The notes under the pieces are model-generated. The model worked only from the letters and a program-made list of their open reading frames with translations. It ran no database searches and was not told where the DNA came from. Shown piece by piece: positions 1 through 8,600 of a stretch of DNA of 48,130 bases. The stretch comes from Bifidobacterium parmae (GTDB lineage: Bacteria; Actinomycetota; Actinomycetes; Actinomycetales; Bifidobacteriaceae), in contig NZ_NMWT01000017.1 in the NCBI RefSeq assembly GCF_002860365.1, forward strand, positions 1-48,130. The letters run 5' to 3'. The first letter of the stretch is position 1. Each line of letters starts with the position of its first letter. The translations under genes were made by a program, and so were the position numbers.

Positions 1-1
1 G

Positions 2-871
2 GGCGCTTCGGGCGCGGACGACGGCACCGGTTCGACGAAGCCGCAGCGTCCCGCCTACCCGGACATGCCGGCGCCCGATTCGTCGGTCACGATCACGCTG
101 CAGGAGCTCGATGACCGCGACAAGGCGGCGGGAGCGGACGGCGTCGCCGACGGGAACGCCGGAAGCGATGCGGGCCCGCGCATGGTGAACGGCATGCCGA
201 TGCCGCCGACGATCAAACCGATCAAGCCGCTCTCGCGCGTCATCACGTCGGGGACGTTCGACGCGCCGTCCGTCGAGCCGCCGCACGAACCGTCCACGGA
301 CACGTCCGCGACGGTCGTCATCCCGCTGCTCGAACGCGAGGAGCGCGCGCTGCGCGACGCGCGCGCCGGACTCGACTTCGACGACGAGACGTTCGACGAC
401 AAGCCGCATGCGGACGGCGACTACACGCCGTCCGAGGGGGACGAGACGCCGAAGGTGTCGGCTCCGGTGGCGGCCGAATCGACCGATCCGGGGTCGGACG
501 GCGTCACGGGCGTCGCGGCGGGTGCCGCGGCGGACGATGCCGCGGGCGTCGCGTCGGATGCGTCCGCCGACCCCGACGACACGCCGTCGGTCACGCCGAT
601 CGTCGTGGCGGCGCCGTCCGTCGCGGTGATCGCGTCCACCGGCACCGTGACCTCCGACGAGACGGACGACGACGCACCGGACGGTTCCGCGGACGAGGCG
701 CCGGCTCCGGTGGACGAGGCGGACGACGACACCGGCGAGGCGCACACCATCCCCGACGACGTGAAGGACGTCGACGAGGCGGAACGTACCGCACCGGAAG
801 CCGCACCGGAAGCCGCACCGGAAGCCGCGGACACCACGCCGGGCGATCCGGACGCCACGCCGTCGGCGTAA
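2..871 (+). CDS. C-terminal part of an unidentified protein with a long acidic Ala/Asp/Pro-rich tail (5' end outside window)
   Basis: The reading frame is open from the first bases of the window, so the gene starts upstream and only its last ~289 codons are seen. The visible part has no recognisable domain. It is dominated by Ala, Asp, Thr, Pro and Glu, looks intrinsically disordered and strongly acidic, and ends with a triple repeat of the unit APEA near position 790-830. A methionine at 65 lies inside the frame but has no ribosome-binding site and is probably internal. In other actinobacteria DUF3107 genes often lie close to an RhlE-type DEAD-box helicase gene, so this could be a helicase tail, but nothing visible here proves it. 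The identity of the protein is unknown. Confidence 0.6.
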   Translation, partial: GASGADDGTGSTKPQRPAYPDMPAPDSSVTITLQELDDRDKAAGADGVADGNAGSDAGPRMVNGMPMPPTIKPIKPLSRVITSGTFDAPSVEPPHEPSTDTSATVVIPLLEREERALRDARAGLDFDDETFDDKPHADGDYTPSEGDETPKVSAPVAAESTDPGSDGVTGVAAGAAADDAAGVASDASADPDDTPSVTPIVVAAPSVAVIASTGTVTSDETDDDAPDGSADEAPAPVDEADDDTGEAHTIPDDVKDVDEAERTAPEAAPEAAPEAADTTPGDPDATPSA

Positions 872-1006
872 TCGCGGACGCCCGCCCGCGGCGGCAGGCC
901 ACGGGCGGGCACAATGGGAGCATCGGCGGCCGCAGGGCCGCACGCGGGACGGACACAGGTCCGCATACCCTCACATGGGAACGATCCACACAGGAAAAGG
1001 AGCATC

Positions 1007-1231
1007 ATGGACATCGAACTGGGCATCCGCAACGTGGCGCGCACCGTCACCTTCAGCACCGAGGATTCCGCCGACCAGGTGAACGAGACCATCGCCAAGG
1101 CGCTGGACGCGCACCAGCCGGTCGTCCTCACCGACGACAAGGGCCGCCGCATCATCGTGCCGGCCGACGCGCTCGGCTACGCGATCGTCGGCTCGGAGAC
1201 CAAGCACGCCGTCGGCTTCGGCGCGCTCTGA
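1007..1231 (+). CDS. DUF3107 family small protein
   Basis: This 74-residue protein fits the DUF3107 family of short conserved actinobacterial proteins of unknown function. It has an N-terminal beta segment (MDIELGIRNVARTVTF), a central helix and a C-terminal segment around VPADALGYAIVGS. I chose ATG 1007 because AAAAGGAG lies just upstream. An in-frame ATG at 914 would add 31 residues that do not look like the family. The gene follows the acidic-tail protein by 135 bases and is followed by a GC-rich hairpin at 1250-1265. No catalytic motif is visible and the function is unknown. Confidence 0.85.
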   Translation: MDIELGIRNVARTVTFSTEDSADQVNETIAKALDAHQPVVLTDDKGRRIIVPADALGYAIVGSETKHAVGFGAL

Positions 1232-1249
1232 CCGAACACACCTCTTCGC

Positions 1250-1292
1250 CCCCCGCAGGCGGGGGCTGTCGGCGGAGCCGACTGGGGGTGGT
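1250..1292 (-). repeat. Two-hairpin dispersed repeat, copy R1 (reverse orientation); may also end DUF3107 transcription
   Basis: The first hairpin is CCCCCGC-AG-GCGGGGG (1250-1265). The second is GTCGGC-GGA-GCCGAC (1268-1282), followed by ACTGGGGGTGG. This is the same layout as the copies at 1311, 1384, 17807 and 47831-48111, read on the opposite strand from R2. R1 and R2 face each other through ACTGGGGGTGG / CCACCCTCAGT. Confidence 0.75.
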
Positions 1293-1310
1293 CACACGCG
1301 AACCGTCATG

Positions 1311-1359
1311 CCACCCTCAGTCCCGTTCCACGGGACAGCTCCCGCCAGCGGGAGCGGAA
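1311..1359 (+). repeat. Two-hairpin dispersed repeat, copy R2
   Basis: CCACCCTCAGT is followed by the hairpin GTCCCG-TTCCA-CGGGAC and then by CTCCCGCCAGCGGGAG and GCGGAA. It is almost identical to R3, 73 bases downstream, and related to R4 and the array at the right end of the window. Confidence 0.85.
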
Positions 1360-1383
1360 TTTACGGTCACACCCTCACGCGAA

Positions 1384-1433
1384 ACCACCCTCAGTCCCGT
1401 TCCACGGGGCAGCTCCCGCCAGCGGGAGCGGAA
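1384..1433 (+). repeat. Two-hairpin dispersed repeat, copy R3
   Basis: Near-identical direct copy of R2. The one clear difference I see inside the element is CGGGGC for CGGGAC. It ends 12 bases before the stop codon of the PHP gene on the other strand, so it may be transcribed at the 3' end of that gene. Confidence 0.85.
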
Positions 1434-1444
1434 TCAGCACGCCC

Positions 1445-2329
1445 TCACCGCCACAGGGGGATCGCGCCGCGTTCGACGATGCGGCGCACCGTCGCCTCGT
1501 CGGTGAGGTTCTCCCCCAGCAGGTTCGGCTTGCCGGCGCCATGCCAGTCGGAGCCGCCCGTGACGAGCAGCCCGTGCGCGTTCGCGATGGCGAGCAGGCG
1601 TTCGCGCTGCTCGGGCGGGTTGCCGCGATGCCATACCTCAAGCCCGTCGAGCCCCTCGCCGATCAGCCGTTCGATCTGCCCGTCGGACAGGAGCCGGCGG
1701 TTGCGACTCAGATCGCCCGCATGCGCGATGACGACCACGCCGCCCGCCTCGTTCACCGCGCGCACCACCTCGTGCGTGGTCGGCGAGGGCGTGGGGATGT
1801 AGTACTTCGAATCGGCGCTCACCGCGTCGGCGAACGCCTCCGAACGGTTCGCGTACACGCCGGCCGCCACCAGCGCGTCGGCGATGTGCGGGCGGCCCAC
1901 CGTGGTCCTGCCGCCCTCCTTGACCTGCGCCATCACCGACTCCCAGCTGATCGGGTAGTCCTCGGCGAGACGCGCCACCATGCGTTCGGTGCGCCTGAGT
2001 CTGGCCTCGCGCGTCGCCGCGAACAGCCGCGTGATGTGCAGGTTGCGCGGATCGTACTGGTAGGCGAGCATGTGCACCGACACGCCTTCGTCGCATGCGG
2101 TGATCTCGCTGCCGCGCAGCAGCGGCAGGCCCTGCGCGGTCGCGGCCTCCTGAGCGCTCCTCCATCCGGCCGTCGTGTCATGGTCGGTGATGGCGATGCC
2201 GACGAGCCCCCGCTCCCCCGCCTCGGCGAGCATCGCGGCGGGCGTGCGCGTGCCGTCGGAGAACACGGTGTGGCAGTGGAGATCCCATCCCCGCTTCGGT
2301 GGTTCGGTGGGCGCAACGTATCCGGTCAT
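1445..2329 (-). CDS. PHP-domain phosphoesterase (RNase AM / YciV type)
   Basis: The 294-residue protein is a cytoplasmic PHP-superfamily metal-dependent phosphoesterase. The family hydrolyses nucleoside 3',5'-bisphosphates or short RNA 5' ends. Visible metal ligands are DLHCHTVFSDGT at residues 16-27 (His18, His20, Asp25), ITDHDT at 47-52, Glu75 in GSEIT, IAHAGD near 200 and GGSDWHG near 260. The length and motif order match the YciV/TrpH group, with an inserted domain between the IAHAG motif and the N-terminal part. There is no ribosome-binding site before the ATG. Instead TACGAT lies exactly seven bases upstream, which suggests a leaderless transcript. The precise substrate is not determined by the sequence. 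Confidence 0.9.
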   Translation of the reverse strand: MTGYVAPTEPPKRGWDLHCHTVFSDGTRTPAAMLAEAGERGLVGIAITDHDTTAGWRSAQEAATAQGLPLLRGSEITACDEGVSVHMLAYQYDPRNLHITRLFAATREARLRRTERMVARLAEDYPISWESVMAQVKEGGRTTVGRPHIADALVAAGVYANRSEAFADAVSADSKYYIPTPSPTTHEVVRAVNEAGGVVVIAHAGDLSRNRRLLSDGQIERLIGEGLDGLEVWHRGNPPEQRERLLAIANAHGLLVTGGSDWHGAGKPNLLGENLTDEATVRRIVERGAIPLWR

Positions 2330-2336
2330 ACGTTCT

Positions 2337-2342
2337 ATCGTA
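2337..2342 (-). promoter_or_regulatory. Putative -10 hexamer of a leaderless promoter (PHP gene)
   Basis: On the minus strand TACGAT is followed by seven bases and then the ATG at 2329, so transcription would begin at the start codon. No Shine-Dalgarno sequence is present. Confidence 0.5.
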
Positions 2343-2530
2343 ACCCGGACGCGGCGGCCTTCCGCGCACCGACGTGCCTCGCGCCGCGGACATCGTCCCG
2401 CCGCGTCACCGATCGTTCACCGAACCGCCGCCCGCGCACTCCTCCGCAGGCGCGTCGCGCGCTGGTAGGATTGACGGTACTGGGCCATGTGACTAACGAA
2501 GGTCACGGCACAACAGAAGGGAAGTCAACA

Positions 2531-3442
2531 ATGATAGGCGTACTCCTCGGAGGCGTGGTCGTACCGATCGTGGTGGTCGTCCTCGTCCTCGTGTTCTCGT
2601 CGATCTTCATCGTCCCGCAGCAGCAGGCGTACATCATCGAACGGTTCGGCAAGTTCCAGTCGGTGCAGTTCGCCGGCATCCACATCCGCATCCCGTTCGT
2701 CGACCGCATCGCGATGAAGACGAACATGCGCGTCAACCAGCTCAACGTGCAGCTGGAGACCAAGACGCTCGACAACGTGTTCGTCACCGTCGTCGCCTCC
2801 ACCCAGTTCCGCGTCAACGCGCAGAACGTGGCCACCGCCTACTACGAGCTGCGCGACCCGGCCGGCCAGCTGCGCTCCTACATGGAGGACGCGCTGCGCT
2901 CCGCCATCCCGGCGCTCACGCTCGACGACGCGTTCGCCCGCAAGGACGACGTCGCGTTCGACGTGCAGAAGACCGTCGGCAACGAGATGAGCCGCTTCGG
3001 CTTCACCGTCGTCAAGACGCTCATCACCGCCATCGACCCCTCGCCGCAGGTGAAGAACGCGATGGACTCCATCAACGCCGCCCAGCGCGAGAAGGAGGCG
3101 ACGCGCCAGCGCGCCGAGGCGCAGCGCATCCAGATCGAGACGCAGGCCGCCGCCGAAGCCGAGAAGACGCGACTGCAGGGCGAAGGCCAGGCGAACTACC
3201 GCCGCGAGATCGCCAACGGCATCGTCGACCAGATCAAGAGCTTGCAGGCCGTGGGCATGAACATCAACGACGTGAACAACGTGGTCCTGTTCAACCAGTA
3301 CCTCGACGTGATGCGCTCGCTCTCCGAATCCAACAACGCGAAGACCGTGGTACTGCCCGCCTCCACGCCCGGCGGCTACCAGGACCTCTACGAGCAGGTC
3401 ACCAAGGCCATGCTCACCGCCTCCGAAACCCAAGGCAAGTAG
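2531..3442 (+). CDS. SPFH/stomatin-like membrane protein
   Basis: This 303-residue protein has one N-terminal membrane segment (about residues 5-27). An SPFH/band-7 domain follows, starting with PQQQAYIIERFGKF and running to about 190. Next is a charged Ala/Glu/Arg/Gln-rich coiled coil (about 180-220) and a short C-terminal region ending LTASETQGK. It resembles the stomatin/prohibitin (HflK/HflC, YbbK) proteins that form membrane-bound oligomeric rings and organise membrane microdomains. I chose ATG 2531 because AGAAGGGAAG precedes it; the open frame upstream to 1541 overlaps the PHP gene antisense and is not coding. No NfeD partner or protease gene lies next to it. The role is inferred from the family only. 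Confidence 0.9.
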   Translation: MIGVLLGGVVVPIVVVVLVLVFSSIFIVPQQQAYIIERFGKFQSVQFAGIHIRIPFVDRIAMKTNMRVNQLNVQLETKTLDNVFVTVVASTQFRVNAQNVATAYYELRDPAGQLRSYMEDALRSAIPALTLDDAFARKDDVAFDVQKTVGNEMSRFGFTVVKTLITAIDPSPQVKNAMDSINAAQREKEATRQRAEAQRIQIETQAAAEAEKTRLQGEGQANYRREIANGIVDQIKSLQAVGMNINDVNNVVLFNQYLDVMRSLSESNNAKTVVLPASTPGGYQDLYEQVTKAMLTASETQGK

Positions 3443-3497
3443 GGAGCATACGCCGTCAAGTGACGGCCGTCGCCCGGCCCACGCCGGACGACGAACC

Positions 3498-3503
3498 TAC
3501 AAT
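3498..3503 (+). promoter_or_regulatory. Putative -10 hexamer of a leaderless promoter (hydroxyacid dehydrogenase)
   Basis: TACAAT is followed by six bases and ATG 3510, with no ribosome-binding site in between. The same arrangement appears before several other genes here. Confidence 0.5.
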
Positions 3504-3509
3504 GACGGT

Positions 3510-4505
3510 ATGAGCGAAAGCACCGAACCCGCGAAGACCATCATCAACTGCCTGCCGCTCAGCGACGCCGAGCGGCAGGCTTTCGTATCCGCCGCGCCCG
3601 GCGTGCGCCAGGAGTTCGTCGGCAACCCGATCGAACGCGGCACGATGACGTGGAAGGCGCGCGTCCCCGCCGAGCTGCGCCACGCCGCCACCGCCGTCAT
3701 CGGCAACATCCCGCCCGCCGAGGCCCGCGACTATCCGCGGCTCGAATGGCTCCAGACGTGGAGCGCCGGCGTCGACAGATACGTCGCGCCCGGCGTCCTC
3801 GCCGACGGCGTCACCGTCACCAACGCGACCGGCGCCTACGGGCAGACCGTCGGCGAACACCTGTTCGCGATGATGTGGGCGCTCATGCGCAACATCCCCG
3901 CCTACGCGCGCCAGCAGGACGAACACCGCTGGCATGATCTCGGCCGCGCGCTCACCCCGGAAGGCGCGACCGTGCTCGTCATCGGCACCGGCGACATCGG
4001 CTCGCACTTCGCGCGGCTCGCCAAGGCGGTCGGCGCACGCACCGTCGGCATCCGGCGAAACCCCGCGAAACCGGCGGACGGCATCGACGAGATGCACGGC
4101 TTCGACGAACTCGACGCGCTGCTGCCCGACGCGGACGTGGTCGCGCTCGCCGTGCCCGCCTCGCCGAGCACGGACCATCTCATCGACGCGCGCCGGCTCC
4201 ACCTGCTCAAATCCACGTGCGTGCTGCTCAACGCGGGACGCGGCAACGCCATCGACCCGCGCGCGCTCGCCGCCGCGCTCGCCGAGGACCAGCTGCACGG
4301 CGCCGGACTCGACGTGACCGAACCCGAACCGCTGCCCGCCGACAGTCCGCTGTGGGACGAGCCGCACTGCCTCATCACCCCGCACGTGGCCGGCGGCAAC
4401 CACCTGGAGGTCACCGAACGGCGCATCATCGCCATCGCATTGGAGAACGTGCGCCGGTACGCGGCCGGCGAGACGCTCGCCAACGTGCGGCGGCACGCGG
4501 AATAA
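3510..4505 (+). CDS. D-isomer-specific 2-hydroxyacid dehydrogenase
   Basis: The 331-residue enzyme belongs to the NAD(P)-dependent D-2-hydroxyacid dehydrogenase family, which interconverts 2-oxoacids and D-2-hydroxyacids in the cytoplasm. The Rossmann motif VLVIGTGDIGSHFARL lies near residue 155-170. The catalytic set is Arg in LLNAGRGN (~246), Glu in DVTEPEP (~272) and His in ITPHVAGGN (~292). Length is normal for the family; the substrate cannot be read from the sequence. There is no Shine-Dalgarno site. TACAAT sits six bases before the ATG, so the transcript may be leaderless. The gene converges on the patatin-like gene, with a strong hairpin between them. Confidence 0.9.
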   Translation: MSESTEPAKTIINCLPLSDAERQAFVSAAPGVRQEFVGNPIERGTMTWKARVPAELRHAATAVIGNIPPAEARDYPRLEWLQTWSAGVDRYVAPGVLADGVTVTNATGAYGQTVGEHLFAMMWALMRNIPAYARQQDEHRWHDLGRALTPEGATVLVIGTGDIGSHFARLAKAVGARTVGIRRNPAKPADGIDEMHGFDELDALLPDADVVALAVPASPSTDHLIDARRLHLLKSTCVLLNAGRGNAIDPRALAAALAEDQLHGAGLDVTEPEPLPADSPLWDEPHCLITPHVAGGNHLEVTERRIIAIALENVRRYAAGETLANVRRHAE

Positions 4506-4533
4506 AGCGAGAAGCGAGAAACGCCCCATACGA

Positions 4534-4580
4534 CGTGGCGGGGCGCCGGCAGCGGATGATTCCGCCGGCGCCCCGCCACG
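4534..4580. terminator. Bidirectional hairpin terminator
   Basis: A long GC-rich inverted repeat with outer arms CGTGGCGGGGCGCCGGC and its complement and the loop ATGATT. It lies between two convergent genes (dehydrogenase, plus strand; patatin-like, minus strand). There is no clear U tract. Confidence 0.8.
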
Positions 4581-4615
4581 CATCGCACACGCATCGCACA
4601 CGTCGCGAACCGCAC

Positions 4616-5467
4616 TCAGCCCGCGAGGAACGTCTTCACCGACGCTTCGGCCGCTGCATACCCCTTGCGGTACATCATCTCCAGACCCTCGAAGCTCTTC
4701 CTCAGCGTGTTGAGGCCGTACAGGTCCTCCGGCGCGAGGATCAGCACGCGACCCTCCGCCTCGTAGCGCTTCGCCAGCTCGATCTCGTCGTTGTACGTCT
4801 TGTAGCGCATGCGCAGGCGCTCGGCCGCCGCCGGATACGTGCGTTCGAGAATCCTCGCCGGCGCGAGGTCCTTCCTCTGCTGGCGCACCTCGTCGCGCAG
4901 ACGCGACAGGATGAGGATCACCTTGTCGTAGCCGTCGTCCAGCGCCTTCTGCACCGGCACCGGATCGGCGATGCCTCCGTCGTAGTACGGCACGCCGTCC
5001 ACCACGTACGGCTCGCACGCCACCGGCACCGCCGACGACGCCTTCACCGCGTCGAAATCGTCGAAGCGGATGCGCGACTTGTCGAAGTACTTGGTCGAAC
5101 CGTCCTCGGCGTTGCAGGCGACCACGGTGAAGCCGGTCGGATTCGCCTCGAACGCGTCGAAGTCCACCGGATACTCGCCGTCATGGTTGCTCAGCGTGCC
5201 GTAGATGTAGTCGAGGTTCGCGAAATTGCGGTTCTTGAAGAAGCTCTCCGCGCTCGCGTACTCCTTGCGGAACGCGAACTTCGTGTAGAACGTGTGGTTG
5301 CGGCCGTGCTGGCGCGCGATGAACGAGGTCATGTTCGCGGCGCCCGCGGAGACGCCGTAGCACATGTCCACGTCGATGCCCTCCTCGAGCATGTAGTCCA
5401 TCACGCCGCATCCGAAGATCGCGCGGAATCCTCCGCCCACGTCGATCATCGCCGTCCTGTCCGTCAT
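4616..5467 (-). CDS. Patatin-like phospholipase / lipid acyl hydrolase
   Basis: The 283-residue protein carries the patatin serine-hydrolase features. These are a glycine-rich oxyanion loop (DVGGGFRAIFGCG, ~9-21), the nucleophile elbow GVSAG (~38-42) and the catalytic Asp in YYDGGIADPVP (~167). The family (YjjU/RssA-like bacterial patatins) cleaves acyl esters of lipids. No signal peptide or membrane segment is seen, so it is probably cytoplasmic. The start is supported by AAGGGGG upstream. It lies 31 bases downstream of murI on the same strand and could be cotranscribed with it. The natural substrate is unknown. Confidence 0.87.
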   Translation of the reverse strand: MTDRTAMIDVGGGFRAIFGCGVMDYMLEEGIDVDMCYGVSAGAANMTSFIARQHGRNHTFYTKFAFRKEYASAESFFKNRNFANLDYIYGTLSNHDGEYPVDFDAFEANPTGFTVVACNAEDGSTKYFDKSRIRFDDFDAVKASSAVPVACEPYVVDGVPYYDGGIADPVPVQKALDDGYDKVILILSRLRDEVRQQRKDLAPARILERTYPAAAERLRMRYKTYNDEIELAKRYEAEGRVLILAPEDLYGLNTLRKSFEGLEMMYRKGYAAAEASVKTFLAG

Positions 5468-5498
5468 GTCAGTCCCCCTTGCGTTTGTCCCTATCGTC

Positions 5499-6293
5499 TC
5501 ACGCGTGCAGCAGCTCGCGCGACAGCGCGGCGATGCGCTCCGACGGGTCGGAGTTCGCGAGCTCCACGCCGCCCTCCGCCGATTCCGGCGCGAGATGGCC
5601 GAGCGATTCGAGCACGACGCCCAGATGGCGCACCGTGCCCTCGTTGCCGTCGATGACGGCCGCGCGCTCGGGCAGCAGCTCGCGGAAGTAGTCGCGGTAG
5701 AACACGAAATGCGTGCAGCCGAGCACCACCGAGTCGATGCGGTCGAGGTCGTACTGGTCGAAGTAGCCGTGCAGCGTGCGCATCACCAGATCATGGTCGC
5801 CGAGACGCCCCGATTCGACGATCTCCACCAGATCCGGGCACGGCTCCTTGACGATCTCGTTGTCCGAGTCGAAGCGGTCCATCAGCTTCGCGAACTTGCG
5901 CTCGCGCAGCGTCAGCGGCGTGGCCGCCACGATCACGCGCTGCGGGATGTGATGCGGGTCGGAGGGCACGTCGCCGCGGTCGCAGGCGATCTTCAGCGCC
6001 GGTTCCATGCCGATGATCGGGATGTCGTACGCCTCGCGCAGGTCGTTCACCGCGGCCGACGTGGCCGTGTTGCACGCGATCACCACCGCCTTGACGCCCT
6101 GTCTCACGAAGCGTTCCACGATCGCGAAGCTCAGCTCCTTCACCTGCTCCGGCGATTTCACGCCGTACGGCGCGTTCGCGGAATCGCCGAAGTAGAGGAC
6201 CCGCTCGTGCGGCATGTCGCGCACGAGCTGACGCACCACCGAGATGCCGCCCAATCCGGAATCGAACACGCCGATCGGCGCCGTCGAACTCAT
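5499..6293 (-). CDS. murI: Glutamate racemase
   Basis: This is the cofactor-independent racemase that makes D-glutamate for peptidoglycan. The 264-residue protein begins with the family hallmark [14 protein letters not shown]. It has [10 protein letters not shown] and the two catalytic cysteines in [10 protein letters not shown] (~72) and VLGCTHF (~184). I prefer ATG 6293 because AAGGAGG lies six bases upstream; the in-frame ATG at 6299 would abut that site. It is divergent from dapF with about 170 bases between, so two cell-wall amino-acid genes share one intergenic region. The downstream patatin-like gene may be in the same transcript. Confidence 0.95.
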   Translation of the reverse strand: MSSTAPIGVFDSGLGGISVVRQLVRDMPHERVLYFGDSANAPYGVKSPEQVKELSFAIVERFVRQGVKAVVIACNTATSAAVNDLREAYDIPIIGMEPALKIACDRGDVPSDPHHIPQRVIVAATPLTLRERKFAKLMDRFDSDNEIVKEPCPDLVEIVESGRLGDHDLVMRTLHGYFDQYDLDRIDSVVLGCTHFVFYRDYFRELLPERAAVIDGNEGTVRHLGVVLESLGHLAPESAEGGVELANSDPSERIAALSRELLHA

Positions 6294-6448
6294 CGTCATC
6301 CTCCTTGCCGTTCCCGTAGAACGTTTCCGCCGGACGTCGCGCGGCCTGTCCCGCCGGACGTGACGTCCGGCGTCCGCAATCGTCCACCGCCGTCCCAGCG
6401 TACTCGCGCATGGCGAACAGCGCGGGGCCCGGGGCCGGCGCGACGGGT

Positions 6449-6454
6449 ATGCTG
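6449..6454 (+). promoter_or_regulatory. Putative -10 hexamer of a leaderless promoter (dapF)
   Basis: A TATGCT hexamer (about 6448-6453) ends about seven bases before ATG 6461, and no Shine-Dalgarno sequence is present. Confidence 0.45.
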
Positions 6455-6460
6455 GCGTGC

Positions 6461-7357
6461 ATGAGCATTCCGCAGCATGTCACCAAGGCGCACGCCACCG
6501 GCAACGATTTCGTCGTCTACCTCGACCGCGAGGGACGGTTCGAGCCCACCGAGGAGGAGGTGCGCTTCCTCACGGACCGTCATTTCGGCATCGGCGGCGA
6601 CGGCCTCATCCGTCTCGCCCACCCGCGCGACGTGTCTGACCTGAGCGAGGAACAGATCGCCGACTGCGAAGCGCACGGCGCCGAATGGTTCATGGACTAC
6701 CGCAACGCCGACGGCTCGCTGGCGGAGATGTGCGGCAACGGCACGCGCGCCATCACCCTGTTCGCGCAGCGCGAGGGCCTGTTCGACGGCGACGTGTTCC
6801 GTCTCGGCACGCGCGCCGGCGTCAAGACGCTCACCTCGCTCGGGAAGGTCGCGGGGCTCGGCGAGCACGTGTTCCGCGTCGACATGGGCGCGTGGAGGCG
6901 CGGCGAGACCGACGCGTACGAGGTCACGATCCCCGGCACGCCGGGCGCGGCCCGCGGCACGTTCGTCGACATGGGCAACCCGCACGTCGTCGCCGTCATC
7001 GAGGACGCGTTCTCCACGCTGCCGACCGTCGAGGCGCTCGACCTCGTCACGAAGCCGGTCGTCGCGCCCGCGATCGAATCCGACCAGAACGTCGAATTCG
7101 TGCGCATCGACGACATCGACGACGACGCGGACGACCTCGGCGAGGCGACGATGCGCGTCAACGAGCGCGGCTGCGGCGAGACGCTCTCGTGCGGCACCGG
7201 ACTGTGCGCGACGGCGATCACGCTGCGCGCGAAGACCGGCGTCGACCACTGGCTCATCACCGTGCGCGGCGGCACGTTGCGCGTCGACGTGAGCGACACG
7301 GACGTGACGCTCACCGGCGACGCGACGATCGTCGGCGATGTGACGCTGGCGCGGTGA
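6461..7357 (+). CDS. dapF: Diaminopimelate epimerase
   Basis: The enzyme converts LL- to meso-diaminopimelate in lysine synthesis. The 298-residue protein has both catalytic cysteine motifs, [10 protein letters not shown] (~Cys90) and LSCGTGLCA (~Cys243). It also has KAHATGNDF at the N-terminus, FGIGGDGLI near 45 and DMGNPH near 170. I chose ATG 6461 because the family usually begins a few residues before KAHxxGNDF. The longer frame from 6410 lacks a ribosome-binding site. The start fits a leaderless transcript. Many bifidobacteria have ornithine- or lysine-type cross-links, so DapF here is expected mainly for lysine synthesis. Confidence 0.95.
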   Translation: MSIPQHVTKAHATGNDFVVYLDREGRFEPTEEEVRFLTDRHFGIGGDGLIRLAHPRDVSDLSEEQIADCEAHGAEWFMDYRNADGSLAEMCGNGTRAITLFAQREGLFDGDVFRLGTRAGVKTLTSLGKVAGLGEHVFRVDMGAWRRGETDAYEVTIPGTPGAARGTFVDMGNPHVVAVIEDAFSTLPTVEALDLVTKPVVAPAIESDQNVEFVRIDDIDDDADDLGEATMRVNERGCGETLSCGTGLCATAITLRAKTGVDHWLITVRGGTLRVDVSDTDVTLTGDATIVGDVTLAR

Positions 7358-7479
7358 CGCGGTGAGGGCGCCGCGCGCGAATACGCGCGGCCGGCCGGAA
7401 CGATGCGCCCGATGAGGCGTTGCGTTCGAGAGACATTGACGATGTTCGACGATTCGATGGCGGAAGGGGACGATGACGG

Positions 7480-8298
7480 ATGGCCGATGATACGACGACG
7501 AACGAGAAGGTGGAGGACGATATGACGATGGAGGAGGTGCAGGCGCTCGGCACCCGCGACCTGAGGCCGCACGGATGGCGGCATGGCGCGACCTGGACCT
7601 ATCTGGTCGTGCTGCTCGCCTCGGCTGCGGCGCTGATCGTCTCGTTCGTGCTGAGCGCGGAGACGCTCCAGCTGGCGAGGCATCCCAAGGAGCAGCTCGG
7701 CTGCGACGTGAACGCGGTGCTCTCCTGCTCGACCGTCGCGCAATCCTGGCAGTCGGAGATCGTGAAGTTCGCCGGATTGAGCTTCCCGAACGCGTTCTTC
7801 GGCATCGCCGCGGAATCCGTGTTCGTGACGATCGCCGTGATCGGACTGGCGAGGGTCCGCGTGCCGCGTTGGTTCGCCGCATGCACGTGGCTCGGCGGAT
7901 TGGCGGCGCTGCTGTACTCGTATTGGCTGACCTCGCAGTCGCTGTTCGTGATCAACGCGCTGTGCCCGTGGTGCCTGGCGCTCATGTTCTCCACGACGAT
8001 CCAGTTCATGGCGCTGAGCCATGCGACCGCCGTCGTGCAGGGGCTGCCCGGGGACGTGCGGGCCGATGATGGCGGCGCGGCTGACGGCGGCGTGACTGAC
8101 GGCGTGGACACTGAAGCGACCGCTGGGGCGGCCGATGGGACGGCCGCAGCTGACGAGGCCGGTGCCGTCGCGGTGTCGAAGCCGCGCGGCCTCGACACCT
8201 ATTACCGGCTCAACTACGATCTCATGGTCGACTTCGTGTGGATCCTCGCGATCGTCGTCCTGATCGTCGTCAAGGACGGCGCCGCCCTGTTCATGTAA
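7480..8298 (+). CDS. Vitamin K epoxide reductase (VKOR) family membrane protein
   Basis: VKOR homologues reoxidise DsbA-like thiol oxidases with quinone, supporting disulfide formation outside the membrane. This 272-residue protein has about five hydrophobic segments. The expected cysteine set is present: Cys75 and Cys83 in the loop (GCDVNAVLSC) and the redox pair CPWC (Cys162/Cys165). A low-complexity Ala/Asp/Gly/Thr stretch (~190-230) is inserted before the last membrane segment. An alternative in-frame start at 7522 has a much better ribosome-binding site (GGTGGAGG) and would remove 14 charged residues. No DsbA-like gene is visible nearby, so its redox partner lies elsewhere. Confidence 0.88.
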   Translation: MADDTTTNEKVEDDMTMEEVQALGTRDLRPHGWRHGATWTYLVVLLASAAALIVSFVLSAETLQLARHPKEQLGCDVNAVLSCSTVAQSWQSEIVKFAGLSFPNAFFGIAAESVFVTIAVIGLARVRVPRWFAACTWLGGLAALLYSYWLTSQSLFVINALCPWCLALMFSTTIQFMALSHATAVVQGLPGDVRADDGGAADGGVTDGVDTEATAGAADGTAAADEAGAVAVSKPRGLDTYYRLNYDLMVDFVWILAIVVLIVVKDGAALFM

Positions 8299-8319
8299 CG
8301 GTTCCACCACGGTTTGCCG

Positions 8320-8400
8320 CCCGTTCCGTTGTCGGACGCCCGTCCCGTTGTCGGGAAACCGTCCCGTTGTCGGGAAACCGTCCCCTTGTCGGGAAACCAT
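8320..8400 (+). repeat. Short tandem copies of CCCGTTGTCGGGAAACCGT
   Basis: Three or four 19-21 base units with CCCGTTGTCGGG or a variant follow each other between the VKOR gene and the 146-bp repeat. CCCG-TTGT-CGGG can form a small hairpin in each unit. No coding function is seen. Confidence 0.6.
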
Positions 8401-8545
8401 CCCGTTGCTCCGTAACCGGGGACGCTGAGCCGCCGTCAGCGTCCCGTTGTCCGGAAAACAGCCGCCACCTCCCGACAAAACGCCGCTGAGCAAACGCAAG
8501 CGTCCCGTTGTCCGGAGCAATGGACCGTGCTCCGGACAACGGGAC
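8400..8545 (+). repeat. 146-bp direct repeat, left copy
   Basis: This sequence recurs at 10153-10298 with the same length, no gaps and about nine substitutions by my hand count. It ends with an inverted repeat around CCGTTGTCCGGAGCA / TGCTCCGGACAACGG. The two copies flank the AbiEi/DUF559-like gene. Frames across it are open but do not resemble any protein I know. Confidence 0.85.
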
Positions 8546-8600
8546 ACCACCGGAGTGGTGTCGGCCATGTCTCAGCGTCGGCCGTGCCCCGGTGCCGTCC

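Noticed and set aside
1541-2530. N-terminal extension of the SPFH protein to 1541
   Set aside because: The extension runs antisense through the PHP gene; a good ribosome-binding site and membrane segment place the start at 2531.
3452-3467. GCCGTCA-AG-TGACGGC palindrome as terminator of the SPFH gene
   Set aside because: The two-base loop and lack of a U tract make it a weak terminator; it might equally be incidental, so I did not list it.
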